Shown piece by piece: positions 17,294-25,745 of a stretch of DNA of 64,000 nt (positions within the stretch are counted from its first letter, which is position 1; every line of letters starts with the position of its first letter). The DNA comes from Spirosoma sp. 48-14. Lineage in GTDB: Bacteria > Bacteroidota > Bacteroidia > Cytophagales > Spirosomataceae. Where the stretch lies: the NCBI RefSeq assembly GCF_001898575.1, contig NZ_MKUD01000028.1:62001-126000 (forward strand), given 5' to 3'. The notes under the pieces are model-generated. The model was not told the DNA's origin, did no database searches, and saw nothing but the letters and a program-made list of their open reading frames with translations. Position numbers and translations under genes: made by a program.

Positions 17294-17328
17294 AAAAAGC
17301 CAGTCAACGTCACGTCGTCTGGCTTTTT
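17294..17328 (-). terminator. probable terminator of the 17379-19636 operon
   Basis: AAAAAGCCAG and CTGGCTTTTT flank a 15-base loop. The T-run on both strands makes it able to work in either direction; the reverse-strand gene ending at 17379 is its natural client. Confidence 0.7.
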
Positions 17329-17378
17329 TAATAGACAATAAAGTAGGGCGTAGCCCGTAAGCACAGCTCTAATCAGTC

Positions 17379-18410
17379 TTATTGCTTCGGTTTCTTAAAA
17401 ATGCCAGCCTTCAACGCATAGCCTTCAGACTGTGGCAACGGATTCAAATAGTCGGCTGGTAAGCCATTGGTTTTCACCTCACTCAATACAACAGTCCCCG
17501 ATTTTTTCACATTCTGTTCGACCTGATTATTTTCTGTGGCTTCTACAGCCCCTTTGGGACCAAAAAATCCCATGTAATGCGTGTTTCCAGCCATGACCGA
17601 ATTCCAAAAGGTATACCTGGGCGCGGTGTTTTCGGGTCGGAGCCAGACGTACTCACAGTTGGTGATCAGGTTGTTGCTAAATTGAAAGTCAGGGTCATTT
17701 TTGCCGAACCATACCGCAGCTTCGTAGGAGCCGGAAACAATCGAATTCGTCAACGAAAAATCGCTGATGGATTTGAACAACAGCAGGGCGTTTTTACAGC
17801 CGTAGAAAATGGTGTGATCTACGTGCGTCCCCCCTCCATGCGCCCAAATAGCGCCCTGAATAGGCGATGAGTTTTTCTCACCAATGAAATAGCACTGCGA
17901 AACTGTCAGTCCGTTCAGGGCTTCGTTTTTTCGGGAGATGGGGTAGTAATAGTTCACAGCCGGATTGGCATTCCCAACAAACTTGAGTCCCTTGAAACGC
18001 ACATTATTCTGGTCCACTAAAAAACCCACTGAGTGCGCAAACTGAACCGTTGAATTGTTGGCCGACACGCTTTGAATGACCGGCATTTTGGTGGGCTTCC
18101 AGTCATCATCATCGGGCATAATAATGGCTTCCAGCGTGTACGAACCTGCCTTGTCGGGCTGTTGCTTTGTTCTAAGTTCGGCCAGGTTCTGGAGCGTGTA
18201 TAAGCCTGGAAATAGTTTAATAGTTACGGGTTCGTTCCCCGAAAAATCGTGCGCCAGTGCTACGGCTTTTTCGATACTAGCCACAGGCGAAGTCTGCGTG
18301 CCGGAAGCGTTATCTTTGCCATTGACGGCATCGACATACAACGTCTGGGCATTGAGCTGCGACAGACTAAAAACACTGATAACGAGGAGACTTTGAAAGA
18401 ACTTGTTCAT
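17379..18410 (-). CDS. secreted right-handed β-helix protein
   Basis: 343 residues with a signal peptide (MNKFFQSLLVISVFSLSQLNAQ). The start of the mature part, TLYVDAVNGKDNASGTQTSP followed by ASIEKAVALAH, is typical of pectate-lyase-like/DUF1565-type parallel β-helix proteins. Later coils follow the periodic pattern N-x-F-x-G-N-x-(x)-N (VRFKGLKFVGN, TIFYGCKNALLLF, FSNNLITNCEYVW). No polysaccharide-lyase active-site set could be assigned, so enzymatic activity is open. It lies 47 bases after the next gene upstream on the same strand, so the two are probably an operon handling an extracellular glycan (inference). Confidence 0.65.
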   Translation of the reverse strand: MNKFFQSLLVISVFSLSQLNAQTLYVDAVNGKDNASGTQTSPVASIEKAVALAHDFSGNEPVTIKLFPGLYTLQNLAELRTKQQPDKAGSYTLEAIIMPDDDDWKPTKMPVIQSVSANNSTVQFAHSVGFLVDQNNVRFKGLKFVGNANPAVNYYYPISRKNEALNGLTVSQCYFIGEKNSSPIQGAIWAHGGGTHVDHTIFYGCKNALLLFKSISDFSLTNSIVSGSYEAAVWFGKNDPDFQFSNNLITNCEYVWLRPENTAPRYTFWNSVMAGNTHYMGFFGPKGAVEATENNQVEQNVKKSGTVVLSEVKTNGLPADYLNPLPQSEGYALKAGIFKKPKQ

Positions 18411-18457
18411 GTTATATACTGATTGACAAGCTAAAAAGTGGGATTGGGTTTCTGCGT

Positions 18458-19636
18458 CTATTTCATCGTCTGAATGCCGACGGTGTCGTCCAGACGAGCC
18501 ACGATGCCCCAGCCGTAGAAATAGTTGGCCAGCCCAATCAGGATTTCGTTATTACCCTCTTTTAGCGGCAGCCGGATGGTCGTATTCTCGATTGTACACC
18601 GACCAGCCGGGTATTTCTGCTGCGGGGTGCCGAAGTAATTTTTGTCGGCATATAGGAATTGCCCATTTACAAACACCCATACCTCGTCGCTAAAGCCCAG
18701 ATTCAGCAGCCGTTCCTGCGCTTTATCGGATTGAATACTGGTTTTGAGCCAGGCCATCAGCCGAACTTCACCATCTTTATGGGCATACCGTCGGCTCAGG
18801 TTGACCATATTCCGGCTTTCGGCTTTGATGGGCGACCAGCGCGTAGTGCTGTCGGGGAGTTCAGCCCGGCCCGCTTTTCCGTAGGTACTCTGTACGCCAA
18901 CGACCGGCTCTTTGCCAAACGGAAATATGACAGGCTCACTGACCAGCCAGTTTCTCAGATACCGGGAATCATGAGCCAGTACGTTATAACCAGCTTCTGG
19001 ATTGAGTCCTTCGGTAGCATCAAGCTTGATGACGAAATTGGCATAATTGACCGCACCGCTCAGCGATATACTCCCCGATAGTTCCGGGCTTTCCAGTTCC
19101 GGTACAATCAGCGCTGGTTTGCTCATGTCGTTGACATACGCTTTCATCTGCCGACCCGAAATCACCAGCTTTACGTGGTTCCAGCCCGTTTCGGCGATGG
19201 TAGCGCCCGTCTGGTATTCGTCCGTCATATCCCACATCCTCATTCCCTTAATGATGGGGGCATATTGCAGCGTGGTCCGAACATCGGGCGTCACTTTCCC
19301 AAACGAACGTATGTAAAAATTTTCGCCATTCTGCTGATCGGCGTCCATTCGGAAATTAATACCCGGAAAGCCAGGGCCCGTAAGTTCGACGTCGTATTCA
19401 ATGGTACCATTGCTGAAGGTCACATCTTTCAGCACGATGCTTTTGGGACCTTTTATAATTTTCATGATGCCAGCCTCTTTGCCAGTCATGAATTCGACCT
19501 GCCCCGGAGCATAACTCCACCGTTCGGCAGTCATTGGGATGTGTAGTTCCTGCGGTTTACGGGCAGTCGTTTTCTGAGCGTATACTGGCCGAACAAAAAC
19601 CAGCAGAACAAGCAGAAGAAAAGGAAGTCGGTACAT
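18458..19636 (-). CDS. secreted laminin-G/DUF1080-like sugar-binding protein
   Basis: 392 residues from the ATG at 19636 (MYRLPFLLLVLLVFVRPVYA, signal peptide). The frame is open a further 49 codons upstream, but that part does not look like a protein start. An N-terminal concanavalin-like fold is suggested by VTFSNGTIEYDVELTGPGFP, then NFRMDADQQNGENFYIRSFG, and WNHVKLVISGRQMKAYVND, the pattern of DUF1080/3-keto-disaccharide hydrolase-like and LamG domains. A second β-rich domain follows (about 260-392; FSDEVWVFVNGQFLY, then NEILIGLANYFYGWGIVARL), like the jelly-roll of β-galactosidase-type proteins. Exact ligand unknown. Confidence 0.55.
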   Translation of the reverse strand: MYRLPFLLLVLLVFVRPVYAQKTTARKPQELHIPMTAERWSYAPGQVEFMTGKEAGIMKIIKGPKSIVLKDVTFSNGTIEYDVELTGPGFPGINFRMDADQQNGENFYIRSFGKVTPDVRTTLQYAPIIKGMRMWDMTDEYQTGATIAETGWNHVKLVISGRQMKAYVNDMSKPALIVPELESPELSGSISLSGAVNYANFVIKLDATEGLNPEAGYNVLAHDSRYLRNWLVSEPVIFPFGKEPVVGVQSTYGKAGRAELPDSTTRWSPIKAESRNMVNLSRRYAHKDGEVRLMAWLKTSIQSDKAQERLLNLGFSDEVWVFVNGQFLYADKNYFGTPQQKYPAGRCTIENTTIRLPLKEGNNEILIGLANYFYGWGIVARLDDTVGIQTMK

Positions 19637-19839
19637 ACGATTAGTGATTAAGGCGTTCGGATTGACGAAAAAGTGATTCGTGATCGTTTGAAAGGCAACA
19701 GGCTGCATCGGAATTGATCGTAAAAACATGTAAACTCGTACACTGATTAAGAATACGCTAGCAAACGTATCGCAAAAGGACATCTGCGTAAAATCATTCC
19801 GAATTCAAGTTTTTTCAAGTTATATCACACTGACAGACA

Positions 19840-21120
19840 ATGGTTTCCGACTCTACCGATTTGCTCCGTTGCAAACAATTGATCGAACAGAAACTCGATT
19901 GGGGAGCGGTCGAAACCTGGACCAGTACCGATTTTGAGAATCTACAGCAACGGATTCTGGACGAAACCGGTGTCTCGTTAAGCGCGAGTACGCTACGAAG
20001 AATCTGGGGACGGGTAGATTATCAGCATCTACCCAGTACTACCACACTCAATACGCTGGCTCAGTTTGCCGGTTATGCCGACTGGCGGCAGTTCGTTCGG
20101 TCGCAGGAAACATCTGTTGAATCGCCATCTCAAATCGCGGAACCGACGGAATCAATTCTAGCTATACCGATGAAGCCATCCATCAACTGGCGTCGGCTAG
20201 GCTGGATGTCAGGCGTTGTACTTGTGGCCGTTCTGCTTGGCGTAGTGGCGTTTGAGCAGAAGAATCCGCAGGTCGATGCCACTCAGTATAGCTTCAGTAG
20301 CAAACCACTCACCCGCACCATTCCAAACTCGGTTATTTTTACCTACGATGCCTCAGCTTCTCCAACCGATTCGGTCTATATTCAGCAATCCTGGGATCAG
20401 ACCCGCCGTGAAGTGGTCGCCAAAGACGGAAATACCCACACATCCATCTATTATGAACCGGGGTTCTACCGGGCCAAGCTGGTGGTGGGTCATGAGGTTG
20501 TGAAGGAACATTCGCTGCTGATTCCCACCAATGGCTGGCTAGGTACCATTGCCACGAAGCCGGTACCAATTTATTTGAAGTCGACTGATTTTATAGCACA
20601 GGGGCAGCTTCGGCTGCCCATCACCGCCATTCAGCAGAAAAACGTAGCCTTACAGCCCGAAGCCCCTTTAGTGAAGTATTTCAACGTCGGCAATTTCGAA
20701 CCCGTACCCGTAACGGATTTCGCTTTTGACTGCCGGGTAAAAAATGAATACAGCGAAGGTTCCGCTACCTGCCAGGTATCATGGATTGTGCTGATGACCA
20801 ACGACATGCCCATCTCAATACCGCTCTGTACGAAAGGCTGCGTTTCGGAACTGATGCTGATGGACGGAGCACGGACTGTATTGGGGAAAAACACGGATTT
20901 GTCCGGGCTGGGCGTCGACTTTTCCGATTGGGTCCATGTAGCCTGTCATAGCGATGGGCAAAAACTATATTATACTGTCAATGATAAAGTGGCTTATTCA
21001 GCAGCACTTCCAGCGAAGAAGGTAGAAATCATAGGACTCGTCTATGGATTTCGGGGAACGGGAGCCGTAAATGATATTAGATTACGCACAAAGGATAAGC
21101 TCGTATATCAGGCATTTTAA
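19840..21120 (+). CDS. membrane-anchored protein with DNA-binding-like N-terminus and periplasmic β domains
   Basis: 426 residues. The N-terminus (about 1-90) has the pattern SLSASTLRRIWGRVDYQHLP followed by TLNTLAQFAGYADWRQFV, frequent in Bacteroidota proteins and reminiscent of helix-turn-helix folds. A single TM follows at about 128-146 (LGWMSGVVLVAVLLGVVAFE). The periplasmic part starts with a PKD-like stretch (NSVIFTYDASASPTDSVYIQ, then YYEPGFYRAKLVVGH) and ends in a concanavalin-like β region. It is divergent from the secreted sugar-binding gene, sharing a 203-base promoter region. A one-component transmembrane regulator is an attractive but unproven reading. Confidence 0.5.
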   Translation: MVSDSTDLLRCKQLIEQKLDWGAVETWTSTDFENLQQRILDETGVSLSASTLRRIWGRVDYQHLPSTTTLNTLAQFAGYADWRQFVRSQETSVESPSQIAEPTESILAIPMKPSINWRRLGWMSGVVLVAVLLGVVAFEQKNPQVDATQYSFSSKPLTRTIPNSVIFTYDASASPTDSVYIQQSWDQTRREVVAKDGNTHTSIYYEPGFYRAKLVVGHEVVKEHSLLIPTNGWLGTIATKPVPIYLKSTDFIAQGQLRLPITAIQQKNVALQPEAPLVKYFNVGNFEPVPVTDFAFDCRVKNEYSEGSATCQVSWIVLMTNDMPISIPLCTKGCVSELMLMDGARTVLGKNTDLSGLGVDFSDWVHVACHSDGQKLYYTVNDKVAYSAALPAKKVEIIGLVYGFRGTGAVNDIRLRTKDKLVYQAF

Positions 21121-21135
21121 GCAGCTTTAAAGCCA

Positions 21136-21227
21136 ATGACGGAAATCTTCGACAACATCCGAAAGCTGTACAATTCTATGTTCCGAACAACGAAATGAAG
21201 GAGTATATTGAGTTCATTTCGGAATGA
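21136..21227 (+). pseudogene. 5' remnant of an AraC-family gene
   Basis: This stretch is a decayed relative of the first 31 codons of the AraC gene at 23245. The start (MTEIFDNIRKLY) matches, a one-base loss follows, and in the shifted frame FYVPNNEMKEYIEFISE continues to a stop. The intact gene has FYIPNNELTDYIEFISE at the same place. Nothing of the rest of the gene was found. It sits just upstream of the abiE pair while its intact relative sits just downstream. Confidence 0.75.
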
Positions 21228-21279
21228 TCTATAGATCACTTGGTTTCAATTTCAATTCTTTTCGACAATTAATACCAAT

Positions 21280-21436
21280 ATGAAAACCCTTAAATTTCTT
21301 ACGCGACAAGGTCATCAACGACAAAGAAAAAATCAGCAAAGCGGCTATTTAGAAGCAACTTGAAGAGCTTATCTTCCTCTTTAGCGACGACACCGCTAAT
21401 GAACTGGCCGAACGTTACGAAACACCAATACCGTAA
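21280..21436 (+). pseudogene. broken small gene of unknown family
   Basis: Translation gives KVINDKEKISKAAI, a TAG, then KQLEELIFLFSDDTANELAE and RYETPIP before a stop. The plausible start at 21280 is in another frame, so at least one frameshift and one nonsense change are needed to explain it. Helical, charged and short, it looks like a lost antitoxin-like or regulatory protein, but no family was recognised. Confidence 0.45.
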
Positions 21437-21491
21437 AGAATTGAACTGGCGCGTGAAAGGCCACCTTAGTACAATGGGCTTCATGGTCTGA

Positions 21492-21526
21492 TTTCGTCGC
21501 AAATTATTACTAAATTTGCGACGAAA
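21492..21526. promoter_or_regulatory. operator-like palindrome upstream of abiEi
   Basis: TTTCGTCGCAAATT and its exact complement AATTTGCGACGAAA are separated by seven bases, ending 13 bases before the abiEi ATG. AbiEi antitoxins are known to bind inverted repeats in their own promoter and repress the operon, so this is the probable autoregulatory site. It could also form a leader hairpin in RNA. Confidence 0.7.
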
Positions 21527-21539
21527 CGTATATAAAAAA

Positions 21540-22154
21540 ATGATAGAAAATACTGAAATACAAATACTTGAAGAAGTATTACGTTCCCGAAAGGGTACAG
21601 TGTTTTTCGTCGATAGTTTTTTACGTATTGCTACTGCGAAAACGGTAGCCAAAGCACTGGAGCGATTAGTACTAGATGGGAAGTTATACCGTGTTGCTAC
21701 TGGTATGTACGTAAGGCCCGTTGAGGACGAGATTCTTGGGCCGATTCTGCCAGGAATTGAAACCATTGCGGCTGCCATTGCCAAACGCGACAAAGCCCGG
21801 ATAGCACCCACTGGCAGCTATGCGCTTTATAAATTAGGACTTACTACACAGGTTCCGTTGAACATCGTTTATTATACCGATGCATCTCCGAGAAAAGTAA
21901 CAGTAGGCAAACAGACAATTACTTTTAAGAAAGCCAGTGCCCGAAATCTGGCAGCTACCGGCGAAATCAGTAAGCTAGTCATTCAGGCACTGCGTACCAT
22001 TGGCAAAGACAAGGTAACGGCTGATGAATTACGACTTATTGGAGAGCGGCTTAAAGACGAAAAGCCACATCATCTCCAGCACGACATTAACGTAGCGCCA
22101 GAATGGATAAGGCAACTCCTGCGCCCACTCATCAATACACGTATGCATGATTGA
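21540..22154 (+). CDS. abiEi: type IV toxin-antitoxin AbiEi-family antitoxin (DUF6088-like)
   Basis: 204 residues from the ATG at 21540; a TTG start 24 bases earlier would lie inside the operator palindrome. It has an N-terminal winged helix (GTVFFVDSFLRIATAKTVAK then LERLVLDGKLYRVATGMYV) and the antitoxin core pattern ARIAPTGSYALYKLGLTTQV followed by PLNIVYYTDASPRKV. AbiEi represses its operon and neutralises AbiEii without direct binding in the known system. The stop overlaps the toxin start by eight bases. Confidence 0.8.
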   Translation: MIENTEIQILEEVLRSRKGTVFFVDSFLRIATAKTVAKALERLVLDGKLYRVATGMYVRPVEDEILGPILPGIETIAAAIAKRDKARIAPTGSYALYKLGLTTQVPLNIVYYTDASPRKVTVGKQTITFKKASARNLAATGEISKLVIQALRTIGKDKVTADELRLIGERLKDEKPHHLQHDINVAPEWIRQLLRPLINTRMHD

Positions 22155-23187
22155 TAAAGTACGTTTGCAGACATGGTTGCAATTGCCCGATGCAACCAGG
22201 CTAGCTATTTTTACTGAAACAGCCCGGCGCATGGGATTGCCCGCTGTGGCTATCGAGAAAGATTGGTGGGTGGTACATACACTGGATTTGGTGTTTTCGA
22301 TGGAATGCGCCCCTGCGCTGATCTTCAAAGGCGGCACATCGTTAAGCAAAGGCTGGGGCTTGATTCAGCGGTTTTCCGAAGATATTGACCTGGCTATCGA
22401 CCGGGATTACCTTGGCTATCCGGGCGATCTGGACCGGCAAACCATCAAAAAGCTTCGTAAAAAGTCGTACCAATTCATGACGGAAACGTTCCTACCAGAA
22501 CTCACCACTACATTCAACGAAGCTGGCTTTAGGGGTGTAACCGTAGGCTATCAACATACGGGGCATTCGGATCAGGACCCGGTTATTATTGAGATTTATT
22601 ATCCAAGTCTGACCGAGCAGGAGACATACGTAAAGCCCCGTGTGCTGGTTGAGGTTGGTTGTCGATCGCTGAGGGAACCAACCACCGCCCGAACCTTTAC
22701 GACACTGGTTGCGGAGCAGTTTAGCGACCGTCCCTTTGCCGACGCGCCAATAACCATCCCGGTGGTAAATCCCGAACGAACCTTTCTGGAAAAAATCTTT
22801 CTGCTACACGAAGAATTTCAGAAACCCGCCGACAAAATCCGAGTCGATCGCCTGAGCCGCCACCTGTACGACATTGAAAAGCTAAGCCAATCTGCCTTTG
22901 CCGACATCGCTTTAAACGATACTGATTTATACCAAACCATTGTGGACCACCGCAAACGGTTCACCTCCATTGCCGGGATAGATTACAGCAATCATAGCCC
23001 CGACAAACTGGCCTTTGTGCCACCTGACCACTTACTAGCCGAATGGCAAGTCGATTATCGCCAAATGCAGGAAAACATGATTTATGGCGAAACACTATCG
23101 TTTGCCGCCCTTATTGAAAAATTATCGATCTTACAAAATCGCATCAACAGCATTAGTGGAAGTGGAGCAGAAACATACAGGGTTTAA
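22147..23187 (+). CDS. abiEii: AbiEii/AbiGii-family nucleotidyltransferase toxin
   Basis: 346 residues. The family's nucleotidyltransferase signature is clear: FKGGTSLSKGWGLIQRFSED followed by IDLAI, with GGTS and the D-x-D acidic pair. A further conserved block is NPERTFLEKIFLLHEEF, then a helical C-terminus. Known members transfer nucleotides to RNA acceptors and cause growth arrest, often as abortive infection against phage. It overlaps abiEi by eight bases. All recognisable catalytic motifs are intact, so the pair is probably functional. Confidence 0.85.
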   Translation: MIDKVRLQTWLQLPDATRLAIFTETARRMGLPAVAIEKDWWVVHTLDLVFSMECAPALIFKGGTSLSKGWGLIQRFSEDIDLAIDRDYLGYPGDLDRQTIKKLRKKSYQFMTETFLPELTTTFNEAGFRGVTVGYQHTGHSDQDPVIIEIYYPSLTEQETYVKPRVLVEVGCRSLREPTTARTFTTLVAEQFSDRPFADAPITIPVVNPERTFLEKIFLLHEEFQKPADKIRVDRLSRHLYDIEKLSQSAFADIALNDTDLYQTIVDHRKRFTSIAGIDYSNHSPDKLAFVPPDHLLAEWQVDYRQMQENMIYGETLSFAALIEKLSILQNRINSISGSGAETYRV

Positions 23188-23244
23188 ACAAACGGAGATA
23201 CCGATTGGACATATTGATAAAAGAAGTTCCCTATCCATAAAAGA

Positions 23245-24054
23245 ATGACGGAGATATTTGACAACATCCGAAAGCTTTATCGCTTCTACATTCCCAACAA
23301 TGAACTGACGGATTACATTGAGTTCATTTCAGAATCGTCGGCAGAAGAAACCTTTCGGCACGTGGCCAATAATTCGTTTACAGTCAGGATGTTTCCGAGC
23401 TGGACCCCAACCTGTTACATCAATCTAGGGGAACCGTATCAGCTAACTGTGGGCCCAACAGTATACCAGATTCAGAAACAGACCGATGTGCTCATTCTGC
23501 GCAACAACATCGTTGAGCGGCATAATCTGCCGACCGATCACATTTTCACGATCAAGTTTTTTCCGGGCGGTCTGGAAGCCATTTCAGGTATCAATCAGGT
23601 TCAATTCAAAGATCAGGTGGTGCCGCTGGAAACGGTTTTACCCATCCTGCTTATTCAGCGCATTAAACAGGCCATCCATTTCGAAGAGCGCGTCCATCTG
23701 ATTGAGTCATTCTTTTTAAACCAGTTACAGGACCGTAAAAAGGCCGATCATTACCGGACAATGGTGAGTGATACGATTGGTACGTTCGGCGCGAACGGCA
23801 TGGAACTAAACACGAGCCAACTCGCCGATCGGATGTTTCTGACATCAAAAACCATCAATCGGTATTTTCATCGGGTTATCGGCACCCCACCCAAGCAATA
23901 CCTTTCGATGATGAGAGTGCGGGCAGCTTTATCCAGTTATGTTGCCCATAACGATCGCTTCTCACCCGATGACTTTGGCTATTACGACATGAGCCACTTC
24001 TACAGGGATGTCGTCAGATTTACGGGGCAGAAAGTCAACGAGCGCAGAACGTAA
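23245..24054 (+). CDS. AraC-family transcriptional regulator
   Basis: 269 residues. The N-terminal ligand or dimer domain is not assignable. The C-terminal AraC DNA-binding region begins at about 185 (ELNTSQLADRMFLTSKTINR then YFHRVIGTPPKQYLSMMRVR) and the second helix-turn-helix ends in FGYYDMSHFYRDVVRFTGQ. A truncated, frameshifted relative of its first 31 codons lies at 21136-21227, on the other side of the abiE genes. No obvious target other than nearby genes; the S33 hydrolase follows 187 bases later. Confidence 0.8.
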   Translation: MTEIFDNIRKLYRFYIPNNELTDYIEFISESSAEETFRHVANNSFTVRMFPSWTPTCYINLGEPYQLTVGPTVYQIQKQTDVLILRNNIVERHNLPTDHIFTIKFFPGGLEAISGINQVQFKDQVVPLETVLPILLIQRIKQAIHFEERVHLIESFFLNQLQDRKKADHYRTMVSDTIGTFGANGMELNTSQLADRMFLTSKTINRYFHRVIGTPPKQYLSMMRVRAALSSYVAHNDRFSPDDFGYYDMSHFYRDVVRFTGQKVNERRT

Positions 24055-24241
24055 GAACGAACAGATTACCTCATCAACCTGATTGTTTTGGGGCAATAAC
24101 AACGTGGCTCTGTTCAGGAATGGATACAACCTGTACGATTTCGAAAGTAACTTTTCAATAAGCTGCCTGGATTGAGAATGTCCGTTTTTTACTAAAATCG
24201 GCGTGAAAATTCCGATTCATTTGCAGAAAAAACAGCAGCTG

Positions 24242-25675
24242 ATGAACCGATTATCAATCGTTACCGTACTCATTCCCCTTTTCGTTTCATTCCTGACCCC
24301 GGTTAGAAGCCAGCCGGGTGTTGTTCGCCAGTTAGAGGCTTGCCCTTGCCAGGTCAACATAGACAGCAGTTTTCGGACGCATTGTGCCTATCTGATTGTC
24401 CCCGAAAATCGGAAAAAGAAGAATGGCAAAACCATTAAGCTGCCTTTCATTTGGGTCGAGAGTAAAAATCCTGCTAAACGGAAAGACCCCGTGCTGTTCA
24501 CGAGTGGTGGCCCCGGCGGCAGTTCATTAGGCTGGGCTCAGGGTGCATCGAAGTCGCTCATTATCAATGACCGCGATTGCATTGCTTTTGAACAGCGAGG
24601 TACTCATTTTGCGGTGCCGAACCTGTGGAGTAATGAGTTGTCGGATGCCATCGCAGAATCCTATCGGAGAAATCTGGACAAAGACAGTATGGTAGTGGTT
24701 GGGGTAAAACGCTATAAAAAAGCACTGGAAGCGAAAGGCATTGACCTTACTGGCTATAATACCGATGAAACCGTATCGGATATGCACGATCTGCTGGCAA
24801 CGCTCAAGGTCGATTCGGTCAATTTAATTGGCATTTCCTATAGTGGTGGCTTAATGACTGCTGTGCTCCAGCGCGACCCTTCACGAATTAGGTCTTTAAT
24901 CCTGGATTCACCGCTGCCAACGTTTGTACCGATTGATGAAGATGAACCAGCCAATTTTGCCGAATCCCTGAACGTGCTGTTTCGGCATGTAGAAAGCGAT
25001 TCGACGGATAAAGCGCGTTATAGGAATCTGAAGGCAAAATTCGAGCAGTATTTTACTGCTATCGACGGCAAAAAGTTTACAATGCCTTACGTAGCCAAAG
25101 GTAAAACGGATACGCTACTGATCAACTATACGCGTAGGGAGTTGCTGGATATTCTGGTCAATACATCGATGAAGGAAGTGCCGTATGCTATCACAGAAAT
25201 GATAAAAGGTAACCACAACCGATACATAAGGCCTTTCCTGGAGCACAAACTCGAACGAACAAACGGCCCTTCAGGTATGCGTATTTCTGTGTATTGCGCC
25301 GATCAGACAGCGTATCACAGCGAAAAAGTTCTTCAGCAACTCTATGAAGTCTATCCGTACCTAAAGGGCTATCCTATTAATGACGTGTATAAAGCCATGT
25401 GTGATTGCTGGAACGTACCGCCCATAACACCAGCCACTAAACAGCCTTTTTATTCAGCGAAACCAGCCTTACTGGCCGACGGTGAAATGGATAATGCCTG
25501 CCGTCCACTGTATATCGACAGGATTCATCACTACATGCCCAATAGCCAGCGAGTTTTGTTTAAGAATCACGCTCATGGCGTTGGTGGGGCCGAATGGGGC
25601 CGTCTGATACAGGAATTTCTGACTAATCCGTACCAGAAATTACAGTCTTCTAAACCGGAGGTTGTCGTGTATTGA
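24242..25675 (+). CDS. secreted α/β-hydrolase, S33 tripeptidyl-aminopeptidase-like
   Basis: 477 residues from the ATG at 24242, which gives a signal peptide (MNRLSIVTVLIPLFVSFLTP); a GTG 39 bases upstream is less likely. Fold and catalytic marks are the oxyanion-type LFTSGGPGGSSLGWA, the nucleophile elbow GISYSGG, an acid in LLADGEMDNACRP and the His in FKNHAHGVGG near the end. The extra lid and the order of motifs match the proline iminopeptidase/tripeptidyl-peptidase branch, which removes N-terminal residues from peptides in the periplasm. Several Cys in the mature part (ACPCQ, CDCW) suggest disulfides. Substrate not predicted. Confidence 0.75.
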   Translation: MNRLSIVTVLIPLFVSFLTPVRSQPGVVRQLEACPCQVNIDSSFRTHCAYLIVPENRKKKNGKTIKLPFIWVESKNPAKRKDPVLFTSGGPGGSSLGWAQGASKSLIINDRDCIAFEQRGTHFAVPNLWSNELSDAIAESYRRNLDKDSMVVVGVKRYKKALEAKGIDLTGYNTDETVSDMHDLLATLKVDSVNLIGISYSGGLMTAVLQRDPSRIRSLILDSPLPTFVPIDEDEPANFAESLNVLFRHVESDSTDKARYRNLKAKFEQYFTAIDGKKFTMPYVAKGKTDTLLINYTRRELLDILVNTSMKEVPYAITEMIKGNHNRYIRPFLEHKLERTNGPSGMRISVYCADQTAYHSEKVLQQLYEVYPYLKGYPINDVYKAMCDCWNVPPITPATKQPFYSAKPALLADGEMDNACRPLYIDRIHHYMPNSQRVLFKNHAHGVGGAEWGRLIQEFLTNPYQKLQSSKPEVVVY

Positions 25676-25701
25676 ACGCGTGGATCAAGGAGCGTGATGC
25701 A

Positions 25702-25745
25702 AAAACCGTAGAGTCAAATTTTCACAAATTCCACCCTACGGTTTT
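25702..25745 (-). terminator. terminator overlapping the 3' end of the OmpA-like gene
   Basis: AAAACCGTAG (25702-25711) pairs with CTACGGTTTT (25736-25745). On the reverse strand the hairpin starts inside the last ten codons and is followed by CGGTTTTTGC, so coding and terminator sequence overlap. Confidence 0.6.

Noticed and set aside
21136-23335. Target-site duplication of a recent mobile element around abiE
   Set aside because: The two araC 5' ends are too diverged and one is frameshifted, so they are old paralogous sequence, not a fresh duplication. No transposase or integrase was seen.
24189-24205. Additional TGTCCG enhancer half-site upstream of the S33 hydrolase
   Set aside because: Only one half-site (near 24179), with no matching GGACA arm and no second dyad.
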